This document shows, one piece after another, positions 38,249-48,387 of a stretch of DNA of 64,000 nt. The notes beneath the pieces were generated by a model that saw only the letters and a list, made by a program, of their open reading frames with translations, searched no databases and was not told the DNA's origin. The DNA comes from Ustilago trichophora (taxonomy: Eukaryota > Basidiomycota > Ustilaginomycetes > Ustilaginales > Ustilaginaceae). Positions within the stretch are counted from its first letter, which is position 1. Each line of letters opens with the position of its first letter. The stretch is taken from NCBI GenBank assembly GCA_900323505.1, contig OOIN01000004.1, forward strand, positions 868,001 through 932,000, read 5' to 3'. Both the position numbers and the translations under genes were made by a program.

Positions 38249-40810
38249 CTACAAGGTCGCAACGACAGAATGCACGACAGCCTGATCATCCAACCACTTC
38301 ATGTAGTTTGGCAAAAAGTCGTCGGGTAAATCTCTAGCTCCGCCTACGGTTTCTGCGTCGCCTACGACGACGAGTTGTCTCTTGGCTCTGGTAATTGCGA
38401 CGTTGAGTCTTTTCTTTTGTGCTAGAAATCCTACCTGTAACTCTGGATTGCTGCGGACAAGGGAGAGGATGACGATGTCCTTTTCTCGGCCTTGCATAGA
38501 ATCTATTGTTCCCAGCTCTATCTCGTCCGCATTAATTGCATTGGTGGTATTGGAGGATGATTTTGAGGTGTTGTTTGGGGTTAGAGATGCGGAGAATTTG
38601 TGGGATCGTATGACCGAGTGCAAGAGTGCAACTTGCGCCGAGTAAGGTGTCAGGATGGTAATTTGCCCCGGTAATATACCTCGCTTGAATAGCTCCTCTA
38701 GATGCTTGACCACCAATTCCACCTCGTGCAAGTTTGATTTAGAATCGGCCAAAAGTACCCCTTCTTCAGGGCTCGGAGTCGTCTCATAAAACTCACACCC
38801 GGACGTATCGTACATTACTACCGCCCCCAACAACTCCTCCTCGTCTTCCTCCACGTTGACAGGAGAAAGGTTGGGCAAATCAGAGAGTGAGATGTTGGCA
38901 CAGGAGGAATGAGCCTGCAGCTTGGACTCGTACAACTCGTCGTTCGGAAACGCCATTATACTCTCGTTCATGCGGTATTGGATCGAAAGGAGCGATTTAA
39001 TAGATGGTCCGTAGAGGCCCAGAAGGCGCGAGAATAGTGTTCGCTCCAGGGTCTGTGGGGGACGCAGGCGACTTGGTGGGGCGGATGTGGTGATCGAGGT
39101 GCTGCTGAATTTGGAGGCGAGGCTGTCCTCTTCATCTTCTTCTGCATCACTCTTGATGTCCTCGGAGAGTTCTGGTTGGACGGTTCCGATCGTAGAGTCT
39201 TTGCCCTTTACTTTTGCCTTGCCATTTGACTTGTCTTTCGCGCCGTCTTTCTGCTTGGCGCTTCTGCGAGACTTCGTTTTCGTCGACTTGACCGTCGGCG
39301 GCAACTGCAAATGATCACCAGCCAGGACCAACCGCGCTCCTTCCCTCGCCTTCAAAATCGGAATCCAACAGGCAACCTCTAACGCCTGACAAGCCTCGTC
39401 CACAATCACCCAATCGTACAACCTGTTCGCCAGCTGCTTGCCACCAGCGCTATGACATGTCGCCAACACCACCTGCGCCCTATCCAACACGCTGCTCGTA
39501 ACCTGCCTATCTCGTCTTCTGTACTCCTTTCGAAGCTCTCTGACTTCTTCCCAGCGCTTCTTGCGGTCGCTCCCCCGAATTCTGGGTTTGCCTCGGGTGG
39601 ATTTGTTCCCTGCGGGAGGAGAGGTGGGCTTGAGCTCAGACATAACGGTTTCGATTTCCTTGCTGATGTCTTTTACCAGTTGCGCTTCGGAGGATTGTGT
39701 GCATTGGGCGTCCAGCGTAGAGCCTTGGAGAGAGGAGACCACGCGAGCTGGGTGGCCGATACGTGTAACTCCCACACCCTTCTTCTTAAACACTTCGCGA
39801 TGCTCAGGTGCACCCACGAGCCGCTCCAGGATGTTGTCAACCGCCAGATTGGACGCTCCGCAGACGAGAATTCGCACCGGAGAGCCTTCAGCAGTTGCAC
39901 CATAGTTGGATGCGACGATCTGCATGATGAGCTCTACGATTGCCGTCGTCTTACCAGTGCCGGGGGGACCGTGGATAAGCGAGAAGTGGTCTGCAGACAG
40001 CGAGTGGCGGATCGCACTGAGTTGGGTCTCGTTGAGATTGGCGTTGAAAGGGGAGAGCGGTAGATCGGCGGGATGCCAGGTGGGTGTGATGAGGCCAAAC
40101 AAGGCTCGTGTCAGACTTGTTGCGTTGGATGAGGTTGTTGTTGGTGCCTCTTCTGTCTCTTCCGCCGAGGTGTCGCCGTTCGGGTTTGATGAAGCGGACA
40201 GAGGGACACCGAGGGACTTGGCGAGCTTGTCAAGAGTCACCTCCATCCGATCGAAGGTGGTCTCGTTTGCCACTTTGACGAGTCTGATCCGTTCTGGGAG
40301 GTCCAGGTCGTTTCCCGAGACCTTATTGTTGTCCCCTGTACGAGCGTCGCGCTTGTTCCCGCTGTCCTGACTTGTGCTCTTGGCTCCGGGCGACTTCTTC
40401 CCATCGCTAATTGCAAGGGTAATCCTTGTGTCATTTACCTTGAACACCACACCCTGAATCAGACCACCCTCAGTCGTTGCCTGTGGATCAGCTCCGTTGT
40501 CCAGCACCGCTGCCAGGTCACCGGAGCGGAAAGTGTGAGGTGGAAAATTAGGGCTTGCATGGTGTGCGGAAGGCCGCTCGAGCTCGACCAATAGCTTTGC
40601 GCCTACGCCAATGCGGATCGATGCCACACCCAGGCCAAGTAGAGCAAGGCCATGCTTTTCAAGGATCTTGGGGGCTGTTTTGGAGAGGAGAAGTTTTGAT
40701 TGCGCCTGTTCTTCTTTTCGTTCTTCGGCCAAGAGTCGAGATTGCGCTTGGAACCAGCGCAAGAGTAGCCCTTGGCTTGGCGGCTCTGGTTCGCGCAGCT
40801 GCGAGTCCAT
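38249..40810 (-). CDS. HCS1: UPF1-like SF1B helicase, SMUBP2/IGHMBP2 (Hcs1) type
   Basis: 5'-3' RNA/DNA helicase of the SMUBP2/Hcs1 group, 853 residues from the ATG at 40808-40810 (MDSQLREPEPPSQ). The N-terminal beta-barrel region is recognisable (KHGLALLGLGVASIRIGVGA). Helicase motifs are in order: GPPGTGKTTAIVEL (about 280), DWVIVDEACQALE (about 470), LVLAGDHLQLPPTV, LLSIQYRMNESIM, ELGTIDSMQGREKDIVILSL (about 770) and RLNVAITRAKRQLVVVGD. A Lys/Ser/Asp-rich insertion lies between motifs III and IV. The frame stays open to an upstream ATG at 41014 that would add 68 residues, including a Cys-rich stretch. Family homology begins only after 40810, so the shorter form is preferred. It converges on ELP1 with 88 bp between stop codons. 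No C-terminal R3H or AN1 zinc finger is seen. Confidence 0.92.
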   Translation of the reverse strand: MDSQLREPEPPSQGLLLRWFQAQSRLLAEERKEEQAQSKLLLSKTAPKILEKHGLALLGLGVASIRIGVGAKLLVELERPSAHHASPNFPPHTFRSGDLAAVLDNGADPQATTEGGLIQGVVFKVNDTRITLAISDGKKSPGAKSTSQDSGNKRDARTGDNNKVSGNDLDLPERIRLVKVANETTFDRMEVTLDKLAKSLGVPLSASSNPNGDTSAEETEEAPTTTSSNATSLTRALFGLITPTWHPADLPLSPFNANLNETQLSAIRHSLSADHFSLIHGPPGTGKTTAIVELIMQIVASNYGATAEGSPVRILVCGASNLAVDNILERLVGAPEHREVFKKKGVGVTRIGHPARVVSSLQGSTLDAQCTQSSEAQLVKDISKEIETVMSELKPTSPPAGNKSTRGKPRIRGSDRKKRWEEVRELRKEYRRRDRQVTSSVLDRAQVVLATCHSAGGKQLANRLYDWVIVDEACQALEVACWIPILKAREGARLVLAGDHLQLPPTVKSTKTKSRRSAKQKDGAKDKSNGKAKVKGKDSTIGTVQPELSEDIKSDAEEDEEDSLASKFSSTSITTSAPPSRLRPPQTLERTLFSRLLGLYGPSIKSLLSIQYRMNESIMAFPNDELYESKLQAHSSCANISLSDLPNLSPVNVEEDEEELLGAVVMYDTSGCEFYETTPSPEEGVLLADSKSNLHEVELVVKHLEELFKRGILPGQITILTPYSAQVALLHSVIRSHKFSASLTPNNTSKSSSNTTNAINADEIELGTIDSMQGREKDIVILSLVRSNPELQVGFLAQKKRLNVAITRAKRQLVVVGDAETVGGARDLPDDFLPNYMKWLDDQAVVHSVVATL

Positions 40811-41322
40811 ATCGAGGTTAATGCTGTGGGAAGACAAGGCCAGCTCGCTCCCTCGGTTGGTGTGAAGAGGACAAGGGCTGAGAGCACACTTTGGGCTCAG
40901 CTTCTGGAAGAAGTCACACATGCATTCGTGATTCACCAGATAAAAATTCAAAAACAAATCCCCGCCCTCACAGCAAGTGGAGGTTAAAATCACAAAGTCT
41001 GGAACGTGCACCATCTTCTTCGCGACATCATCTCAGCTCCTGCGAGAAGATCACACAATCAAGTCAAGCAGCGTCTCAGCGTCTTCAATTAGGGGCGTCA
41101 GATGATCTGGAGAGCTTTGACACAGCGATTCTACGAAGCAGTGGGGCGAACAGGTCGAATTGGCCTGCTTTTGTCGTTGGTCAGAATCAAGTGCAAGCTC
41201 AATCGAATCTTACGCTTGCTGCCAGTAGGCAGTCACAATGTGCACAGGAGTGCATCTGAGAACAACAGCCACGCTGGGTAATGAAATAGTTGCAAAGTGT
41301 GCACGTTTACAATCTGCGGAGT
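40811..41322. other. Short intergenic region between helicase and RPN8
   Basis: About 0.5 kb; both flanking genes are on the minus strand. It should hold the helicase promoter and the RPN8 3' end. The part 40811-41014 is open in frame with the helicase and could be coding if the upstream ATG is used. Confidence 0.6.
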
Positions 41323-42403
41323 TTAGTCCTTCTTCTTCTCCTCCTTCGCGTCGTCCTTCTTAGTCTCCTCTCCCGACTCCTTGCCGGTCGAGGTACCGTT
41401 GGTGATGGTGTTTGACGCCTCCTCTTCGCCCTTTTCGTTTTCACGTCGGTTGTTGATCAAGTCGTGCAGCGCGATCACCGCGCGAATGAGACTGGACAAG
41501 TATACCACGAGCAAGCGGTCATTGTTGTCTACTGCGAACGATTTGGCCGCTTCGCTGTTCTTGTCGAGGTCTGGCAGCAAGTTGAAGATGTCTTGAAGGT
41601 CGTAGATGATCTGGTGGTTTACTGGCAGCTTGCCTTCGACGACTGCTTGCAAATAGTCACGAATTTCGAGGAGCCGCGACTGCAATCCACGCAAGCTTGA
41701 CAGCTGGCTGGAGACACGTGTCGAGAGGGTGCCTACTGCTGTTGTGTCGCGAATGTCACGCAGGAGATGCTCGACACCAATCTCTTCCGCTTCCTCCGCC
41801 TCGATGGTGCTGGGCACATGCATGAAGGTCTTCTGCGTCGCAGTGCCGTCGTCTTTGATCTCCTCCACTGCCAAGTATGCGTCCGTTGGAATACCCACGT
41901 CCCTCTGCCTTGGGTTGACAATGACCATCACTGGTCGGGGAATGAAGCGCTTCATGAGCTCGTTGATCTCGAGATCCGAAGAGCGCAAACGAGGGCCTGT
42001 ATGGTACCATCCGACCATCTTTTCGCGTGCATTCACCTTCTTGAACATCTCCATCATGCCTGTAATGTAGTCGTGGTCCAAGAACCATGTCTTGGCATCT
42101 CGCTCATCTTCCTCGAACGGTACTGCAAATGAATTGGCGACGTTGATCGTCTTTCCGCCGTTGAGTTCTTGGCCGAGCAAAATACCGACGACACGCTTGC
42201 GAGAGCCTGATGCTGATCTCGATGCATGGTCGGTTACTGAGAGGAGCACCAGCGGGTGAATGATGACATTTGTGCTGGAGAGACCGATCGTCTGTTGGGC
42301 AAAGAAGCAAAGCATCAAAGTATGTGAGTAACGGATTTACGCAAAGATGCAAGCAATGAGACATCTGCTTGTTCTGACTTACCTCCTGTGTTGTGGCTGG
42401 CAT
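41323..42403 (-). CDS. RPN8: 26S proteasome regulatory subunit RPN8 (PSMD7; one intron)
   Basis: Lid subunit of the 19S regulatory particle that pairs with the deubiquitinase RPN11. Exon 1 is 42403-42383 (seven codons, MPATTQE) and exon 2 is 42291-41323, across a 91-nt intron (GTAAGT donor, CCCAACAG acceptor). The product has 329 residues. The N-terminal MPN domain runs from about residue 10 to 140: [34 protein letters not shown] and [25 protein letters not shown] lacks the second His of the JAMM zinc site, as expected for this inactive paralogue. [21 protein letters not shown] and the following helices form the C-terminal dimerisation bundle. The tail is Lys/Glu-rich. The intron-retaining frame would start with a false MMLCFFAQ. 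Confidence 0.96.
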
Positions 42404-42891
42404 GCTTGCGCCTGACAGACTGTGATCCGCTTCTGCGAGGCTGTGTCTTGGTTCTATCGAATTCTCCTGGAAATCGTTAAATGTACGTTGATAGAATGTT
42501 GCCGCTCAAGGGGACGAGCGAGTTGTTCGATACGGAATGGGTGGATATAGCGAGACGAAGATGGTGAAGGTGTGTGGTGTTGAACTCGCAGTTGGTTCTG
42601 ACACTCCACTTAGGAAAGGACGACGCGCATGCCCGATCACAAACGCGGACTCTAGCTCACACAGACCACATCACCGAAATCCGAGCTAATTGCGCAAATT
42701 CGGATTTCGGAGACAGCTGTTGCTCCACTTTGCTGCCAAAAAAACGCCTAAATCGAGTCTTCTTCTCGTTTAGAAGCTGTCCAACCTGTTGCCCCTTCGA
42801 GCTACAACCCATTGATCAACCGTGCTGATATCGAAGCGCTTTGGGAAGGCAGTGACCTGGAGACGTTCTGCCCTTCGCTTACTACACGAAA
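42404..42891. other. Bidirectional promoter region between RPN8 and PGS1
   Basis: A 488-bp interval between divergent start codons, so both promoters should lie here. It contains the dyad at 42674-42710. No gene is visible. Confidence 0.65.
42674..42710. promoter_or_regulatory. Perfect 11-bp inverted repeat, candidate regulatory dyad
   Basis: CCGAAATCCGA (42674-42684) and its exact reverse complement TCGGATTTCGG (42700-42710), separated by 15 bp containing the near-palindrome AATTGCGCAAATT. It lies about 180 bp upstream of PGS1 and 270 bp upstream of RPN8. Function unknown. Confidence 0.45.
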
Positions 42892-44640
42892 ATGTCACTT
42901 CTTCGAGGAGGTTGGGGCCCTGGCTCAGTTCGTGTCCTGGTTGCGCAGCGCGGAGAGCAGGTGTGTTTGCCAAGCACGTCAACGATATCTCGCCTCCTTG
43001 CACCATCGAGTCGTGTGAGGCCGCTCCACACCAGCGGTTCGCGTCGAGCACTAGAAGCCGGACTCAACCGATCTTCACAGGACCCGCACTTTCTCACCAG
43101 ACAACTGGCTGATGAGATGCGCCTGCCGCTCTTCCCAGCCTCCGGAGATCAGCTCCATCTATTACAAGACCCATCACACTTCTACCAAACATTGAAAGAC
43201 AAGATCGGCCAAGCAAAAAAGCGGATCTTTCTCGCCTCACTTTACATTGGCAAGGAAGAAACGGAACTCATCGAGCGCCTAGAGTCCGCACTGCAACGGA
43301 ATCCCTCCTTGCAGCTCACTATCCTAGTTGACGCGCTTCGAGGCACCCGAGAGTCGGCACCGACACCGTCATGCGCCAGCCTAGTGTCCAAGCTGCATGC
43401 ACAATTTCCAGATCGAGTCAATATCCGACTGTATCACACACCCAACCTGAAAGGATGGCTGAAGAAGATGGTCGGCAAGCGCTTCAACGAGGGCTGGGGG
43501 CTGCAGCACATGAAGATCTACGGATTCGACAACGATGTGGTGCTTAGTGGTGCGAATCTCAGTCGTGATTACTTCACCAATCGCCGAGATCGATATTTGC
43601 TGGTCGAAGGGCATGCACATGTCGCTGACTACCTTTATTCGCTCGTGCATACGGTCAGCCAGTTTAGCTTCAAGCTTGAGTCGACGTCAGAGAGGACTGA
43701 CGTGGACGTGGAAGCAGCAACGACCTCAGACTGGAAGCTGGTATGGGATGGCGGAGAGGATCTACCAGCTTCTCTAGTAGCTCAGACAGGATTTCAGCCC
43801 TACTCTGAATCTGGCTGGACCACTGCCGCATCTAAATCTCTCGAAGATTTCACTCATCAATGGCACACAAAAGCACCCCTGTCAGCTGCACAGAGAAGCA
43901 CGAACGAGACTAAGGCAGACACTCTCCTGCTCCCCTTGCTTCAGATGGGTCCGCTCAAGATCAGACAAGAGACACGTGCAATTCCGAAAATCCTCAGCTT
44001 AGGCCTAGAGGCTCCTGTTATGCAAGGCAAGCCACCCACCCTAGCGCTCACCTCTGGCTACTTTTCCCTCTATAGACCGTACAAAGTCCTTCTCCTGCAA
44101 GCAAGAGCAGTACGCAGTGCGATTGTCAAGGTTATCTGTGCAGCTCCCGAAGCCAATGGCTTCTTTCAATCGAAAGGCGTCTCTGGCTGGATTCCGGAAG
44201 CCTACACTTGGTACGAGTATCAGTTTTGGAACGCTCTGCGACGCTCCAAGAGGCTATTGGGGCAAGACGGCAGACAAGGCGAAGAGGGTGGTGTCGAGAT
44301 TCGAGAGTGGAACAAGGATGGCTGGACATACCACGCCAAAGGAATCTGGTATTCTCCCTCTGCTGCTTCATCGTCATCGCCATCGGAAGAGCCTGCCGCG
44401 CCAACAATGGTCCATGTGGGATCAAGCAACTACGGGTCTAGGTCGGCGGATCTGGATTTGGAATGTACTTTCCTGATCTCTACCAATTCGAAGGAACTCT
44501 CACAAAGGTTCAAGGAAGAATATGAGACGCTGGAGAGCGATGCTAAGGATGTTGTTGACGCGCGAATGTTCGAACGACCTGATAGGAAGGTCCGCCGACG
44601 GGTCAGGATCGCTTCGTGGATTCTCAAGGGGATGCTCTGA
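42892..44640 (+). CDS. PGS1: Mitochondrial CDP-diacylglycerol--glycerol-3-phosphate 3-phosphatidyltransferase (PGS1)
   Basis: Phosphatidylglycerophosphate synthase, the first committed step to phosphatidylglycerol and cardiolipin in mitochondria. It belongs to the phospholipase D superfamily and has 582 residues. The N-terminus (about 1-60) is Arg/Ser-rich and acid-poor, fitting a mitochondrial presequence. The core starts at FYQTLKDKIGQAKKRIFLAS (about 98). The first HKD motif is HMKIYGFDNDVVLSGANLS (about 205); the second is YHAKGIWY (about 480), followed by VHVGSSNYGSRSADLDLE. A Ser/Pro-rich loop of about 15 residues interrupts the second motif. ATG at 42892, TGA at 44638-44640, no intron. 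It diverges from RPN8 and is followed 338 bp later by HIS3. Confidence 0.95.
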   Translation: MSLLRGGWGPGSVRVLVAQRGEQVCLPSTSTISRLLAPSSRVRPLHTSGSRRALEAGLNRSSQDPHFLTRQLADEMRLPLFPASGDQLHLLQDPSHFYQTLKDKIGQAKKRIFLASLYIGKEETELIERLESALQRNPSLQLTILVDALRGTRESAPTPSCASLVSKLHAQFPDRVNIRLYHTPNLKGWLKKMVGKRFNEGWGLQHMKIYGFDNDVVLSGANLSRDYFTNRRDRYLLVEGHAHVADYLYSLVHTVSQFSFKLESTSERTDVDVEAATTSDWKLVWDGGEDLPASLVAQTGFQPYSESGWTTAASKSLEDFTHQWHTKAPLSAAQRSTNETKADTLLLPLLQMGPLKIRQETRAIPKILSLGLEAPVMQGKPPTLALTSGYFSLYRPYKVLLLQARAVRSAIVKVICAAPEANGFFQSKGVSGWIPEAYTWYEYQFWNALRRSKRLLGQDGRQGEEGGVEIREWNKDGWTYHAKGIWYSPSAASSSSPSEEPAAPTMVHVGSSNYGSRSADLDLECTFLISTNSKELSQRFKEEYETLESDAKDVVDARMFERPDRKVRRRVRIASWILKGML

Positions 44641-44978
44641 AGGAACCTATCGCGGTAGTCTCCCAGCCTTCAATGCTGCTTCTTCGCATTTTGTAGACAA
44701 CCAATGTATTCTGTAGAAGTATCGCTGCTGTTATGAAATGATACCCAGCGGCCCTGGTGCCGACCATCGTCTTGCGTACGAGGCTGTGTATGGTGTGCCA
44801 AATACCGTTGACAACGTTTGTCTAAAGCAGTGAAAATCCCGGAATTCGGAAAAGGCGCTGCAGGGTCGCTGGAAGACATTGTGGTGCAACCGCGAGTCAT
44901 TCTTCGAAGACGTACGAATTTGACCAACATTGCCACAACCACCATTACTTATCGCCAACGCATATTCTTGAACACACG
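44641..44978. other. Short intergenic region upstream of HIS3
   Basis: A 338-bp interval holding the PGS1 3' end and the HIS3 promoter, with a Gcn4-type core at 44894-44899. Confidence 0.6.
44894..44899 (-). promoter_or_regulatory. Candidate Gcn4/CPC1-type amino-acid control site
   Basis: GAGTCA (TGACTC on the minus strand) about 80 bp upstream of the HIS3 start codon. Gcn4/CPC1 factors activate histidine genes through TGACTCA-like sites in other fungi (known). A 6-bp match is weak evidence on its own. Confidence 0.3.
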
Positions 44979-45699
44979 ATGGCTTCAGCAACCTCTGCAG
45001 GCACCTTCGAAGTGCGCAGCGCCACCGTCTCGCGCGTCACAAACGAGACCAAGATCGAGGTCTCCCTCTCGCTCGATACTCATCCCACATTCGCACCTCA
45101 AACGATCAATGTTAAGACTGGTATTGGCTTCCTTGATCACGTAAGTAGCGCCTGGTCATGCTTCGCAGCGCCATATATGCTCTCACACAACTGACAGGTT
45201 TCGTCATCCTCTCTTCTGCTGCTCGCTGTAGATGTTGCACGCGCTGGCCAAGCACGGCGGGATGTCTCTCACCCTCGCCTGCGAAGGCGATTTGTGGATT
45301 GACGACCACCACACTGCCGAAGACTGCGCTCTTGCTCTAGGTGCAGCCTTCAAGAAGGCTTTGGGACCCGTCAAGGGCATTAAGCGATACGGCACCGGAC
45401 ATGCACCTCTGGACGAGGCACTGAGCCGCGCGGTTCTTGATATCAGCTCTCGTCCTTACTGCGTCGCCGAGCTTGGATTGAAGCGAGAGAAGATCGGAGA
45501 CTTGAGCTGCGAAATGATCCCTCACGTCTTCCACAGCTTTGCGATGGAGGCTGGTGTTACGCTTCACGTAGACTGCTTGAGGGGTGACAACGATCACCAC
45601 AGGTCCGAGTCGGCGTTCAAGGCGCTCGCTTTGGCTATCAAGGAGGCCATCACTAGGACCGGCTCGGATGACGTGCCCAGCACCAAGGGCGTTCTATAA
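44979..45699 (+). CDS. HIS3: Imidazoleglycerol-phosphate dehydratase (HIS3; one intron)
   Basis: Sixth step of histidine biosynthesis, converting imidazole glycerol phosphate to imidazole acetol phosphate with bound manganese. Exon 1 is 44979-45140 and exon 2 is 45232-45699, across a 91-nt intron (GTAAGT donor, CGCTGTAG acceptor). The splice falls between GIGFLDH and [10 protein letters not shown], restoring a conserved segment. The product has 209 residues, close to the yeast enzyme. Metal-binding motifs are [14 protein letters not shown] and [14 protein letters not shown]; the [21 protein letters not shown] substrate-binding region is also present. It is a monofunctional enzyme, not fused to HIS2-type phosphatase as in some bacteria. 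Confidence 0.97.
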
Positions 45700-46887
45700 A
45701 CAACTTCTGCACTCTATAGATTAATCCAAACGCTTCGATCATGGTATGCATTTGAGCTTCGATGACGCTTCTGTGACCTGTTTGTGAACATGTGCAACCT
45801 TTTGGGTTGATGTGGATGCGTGGAAAAAGGATGCTTTGAAATGACATTTTTACTAGTGGCCCGATTGCAGGTCATCTCTTTCGTCCTGCTCATCGGGCCT
45901 TTGGTACGATCTTGAATCGTCATCGGAAATCATCGGCCCGACTCCTATGAGCGAACCCCGAAGGTGCCGAAACACGCGGTTGGCGTTTATGTGGCTTGCA
46001 GCCAAGGTGCGGGAGACGGGCGTCTTTCGGCAGGCTACTGAAAGGCAACCGCAGAACCGCGTCCAGCTTTGTCGTCACCAGTTCTCCACTGCAGCACACG
46101 GAGTCCGGCAGGGGAATGAAGTGGGGATTGTGGATCACATACAGTACACACGGGACAAAGCGTCACTGTGATGTGCGTGTATTTGGCGGCCAACTGATGT
46201 GAAGCTTGGTATCCAGGTGCAGGGAAAATAATGATCAGCTGATGAGGCGGACAGGGATGGCGTTAGACGTTGGGACGCTGGCCGCTGTGTGCAAGCCGAC
46301 GGACGCACACCGAAGCCCAATATAGAACCAATTTACTGTATGGAGAAATTGAGATGCCGATTGATTTGTACCAGGCGGAAGCCATCCCGTCGGTGCGTAC
46401 ATGAGCATCGGAAAGGATGAATGAATGATGCAAGGCATGCCAAAGGAGGAAGAGAGACACGGCACATGTCATGCACACTTATTATTCGGATGCACGATAC
46501 AAAGAGCGTATCCAGCACAGCTCGATTTTTGCGGGGGAACATGTCCATACGCCGTCTGATCGCAGCGTGCTGCTACTCGACGAAGAATTATGGATGACAC
46601 GGTGAGTGGGAGTATTGTCCATGCATGGAGCTACATCAAAGGGAGGAAAAGCACGAGAGAGGAGGGGTTGGCGTGTGTGGCTTGGAGCTCGTCGGCTCCA
46701 CCACTTGAATGGCAGCCGCTGCCGATTTAGAACGGCTGTGCGGAAGCGGGTTTTAACCAAGCGCGCTCTGCTGCTGCTGTTGAAGCTGGGTCGAGCAAAG
46801 GACCGCGCAACTGAAGCTCGTCAAGCTTGTTCGGCAAGGGAACGTCAGGGTCCTTCGGAAGTGTCTGCGGCAAAGTACACGAGCTCG

Positions 46888-46911
46888 CGATGGTCCTGAT
46901 CAGGACCATCG
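46888..46911. repeat. 24-bp perfect palindrome
   Basis: The half-site CGATGGTCCTGA is followed immediately by its exact reverse complement TCAGGACCATCG, with no spacer. Confidence 0.9.
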
Positions 46912-48366
46912 GGTGAAGCAGTGGTGATGGGTTCAAAGCAAGGCAAAGGACCAGATCTTGCGGAGTGTCAAAATCGGGCCGTCCTACCTGCTGCAAAGCA
47001 GCTAGACTAGAAGATAGTGGACTACTGTACGCTAAGCAACGCTACGAAAACCCGTCACCATACCTGGCAAGTCAGGGGGCATGGGAAGTCTATGCGAGAG
47101 AGCGAGAGAAACACCAACCGGGTGATGAGTTTGCTCACTCCCCCCAGTCTCGCGGCTCTCTTTTGCGTTTGCGCAGTTGCAGGGCGAACTTACAGGAGCT
47201 TGGCTGAAACATGGCTGAGACGTGCTCCGCTGCACGACGCTCGAAATAGCTTTCTCCGCTCTCAGCCGCGCTTAGCTTGGTAAAGAGCCAAATTGTTCAA
47301 TTTCACACGACAAAATTTGCTCCTTTTTTTTTTTTGATCCCCCCTTTGCCTCTTGCTCGCGGATCGGCTCCAACGAGCCGACACCTGGTTGTAGCACCAG
47401 CACTCCAAAACACTAAAAAAAGTCGATGTTCCATCTTAGACAGCACAGCAGCGAGGACGCGTGAACAAGGTCTTCGCCTGTGAAGCTGAAGCGAGACGTA
47501 ATCTCGAACACACACTACACAGTGTCTAAATGACCGGCACCGAAAAGTATGAGAAGCCCCTTGGCCGATCAAAAAGACCGACCCACCGACCGACAAACAG
47601 ACCCGAGCAGTCGGGTCACGGCACATTTAGGCCTTTCCCAGCCAAAATCGGAATTTGCCAAGGTCAGGACCTCGGAATTGATCCTGTTCCGCAACTCAGA
47701 AACGGAAATTCATCTTTAAAAAAAAGTCGCACACCGTTCGAATCTCGTCTCGGCTTTGATTCACCTGTTGAGAGGCTTTCTCTTCATGCCTCGTGATTTG
47801 CAGTTGACGATTGAAGAATTCACTTTCAGATCTTGTCGGCGCACCAGACCCACCAAGCTCACAAGTACAGCAAAGACTCCATGATCAAGACCGACAATAG
47901 TGGCTATCAAACACTGTGATGAAAACCAAAATGTTGCCTTTTTCTAGACCCAAATTGGAGGGCACGCAGCATCGTTTCCAATGGGACGTGCGGGCTGCCG
48001 AGATTACTTTTCGTAGCTGCCAGTCAAAGAGCAGTTGCCAACCTGATCATGCGCTATAGACGCTCAAATGTGTACCTCTGAACAGAGCTGACCAATCGTA
48101 CGCACCGCTGCAGATGGTTTCGCCACGAGGGCCATGTCGAATGTCGTCGCTATGGCGACCGCGACGACGGACCAATCATTCTGACTTCGCATCGTAATCT
48201 CGCTTGAAGTGATTGCTACCTTGTAGCCTTTGTCGCATCTCCTGTGTTTCGTTAGCGTAGTCGGCCATCTCATGTCAAGACTCGGAAATCTCTTCAATGC
48301 CTATGGAATTTCGCCATGGTCGCGTCGTCGACTTCCTTCAGCTTCTGTTTCTCTGCTTTTTTTTTC

Positions 48367-48387
48367 TTTTTTTTTTTTTTTTTTTTT
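48367..48387 (+). repeat. T21 homopolymer
   Basis: Twenty-one uninterrupted T residues, preceded by T5 or more and one C. Confidence 0.95.

Noticed and set aside
40811..41014. 68-residue N-terminal extension of the helicase
   Set aside because: It starts with ATG but has no family similarity; kept only as an alternative start.
47728..47752. Possible tRNA B-box (GTTCGAATC)
   Set aside because: The flanking bases cannot form a T-stem and no A-box or acceptor stem was found upstream.
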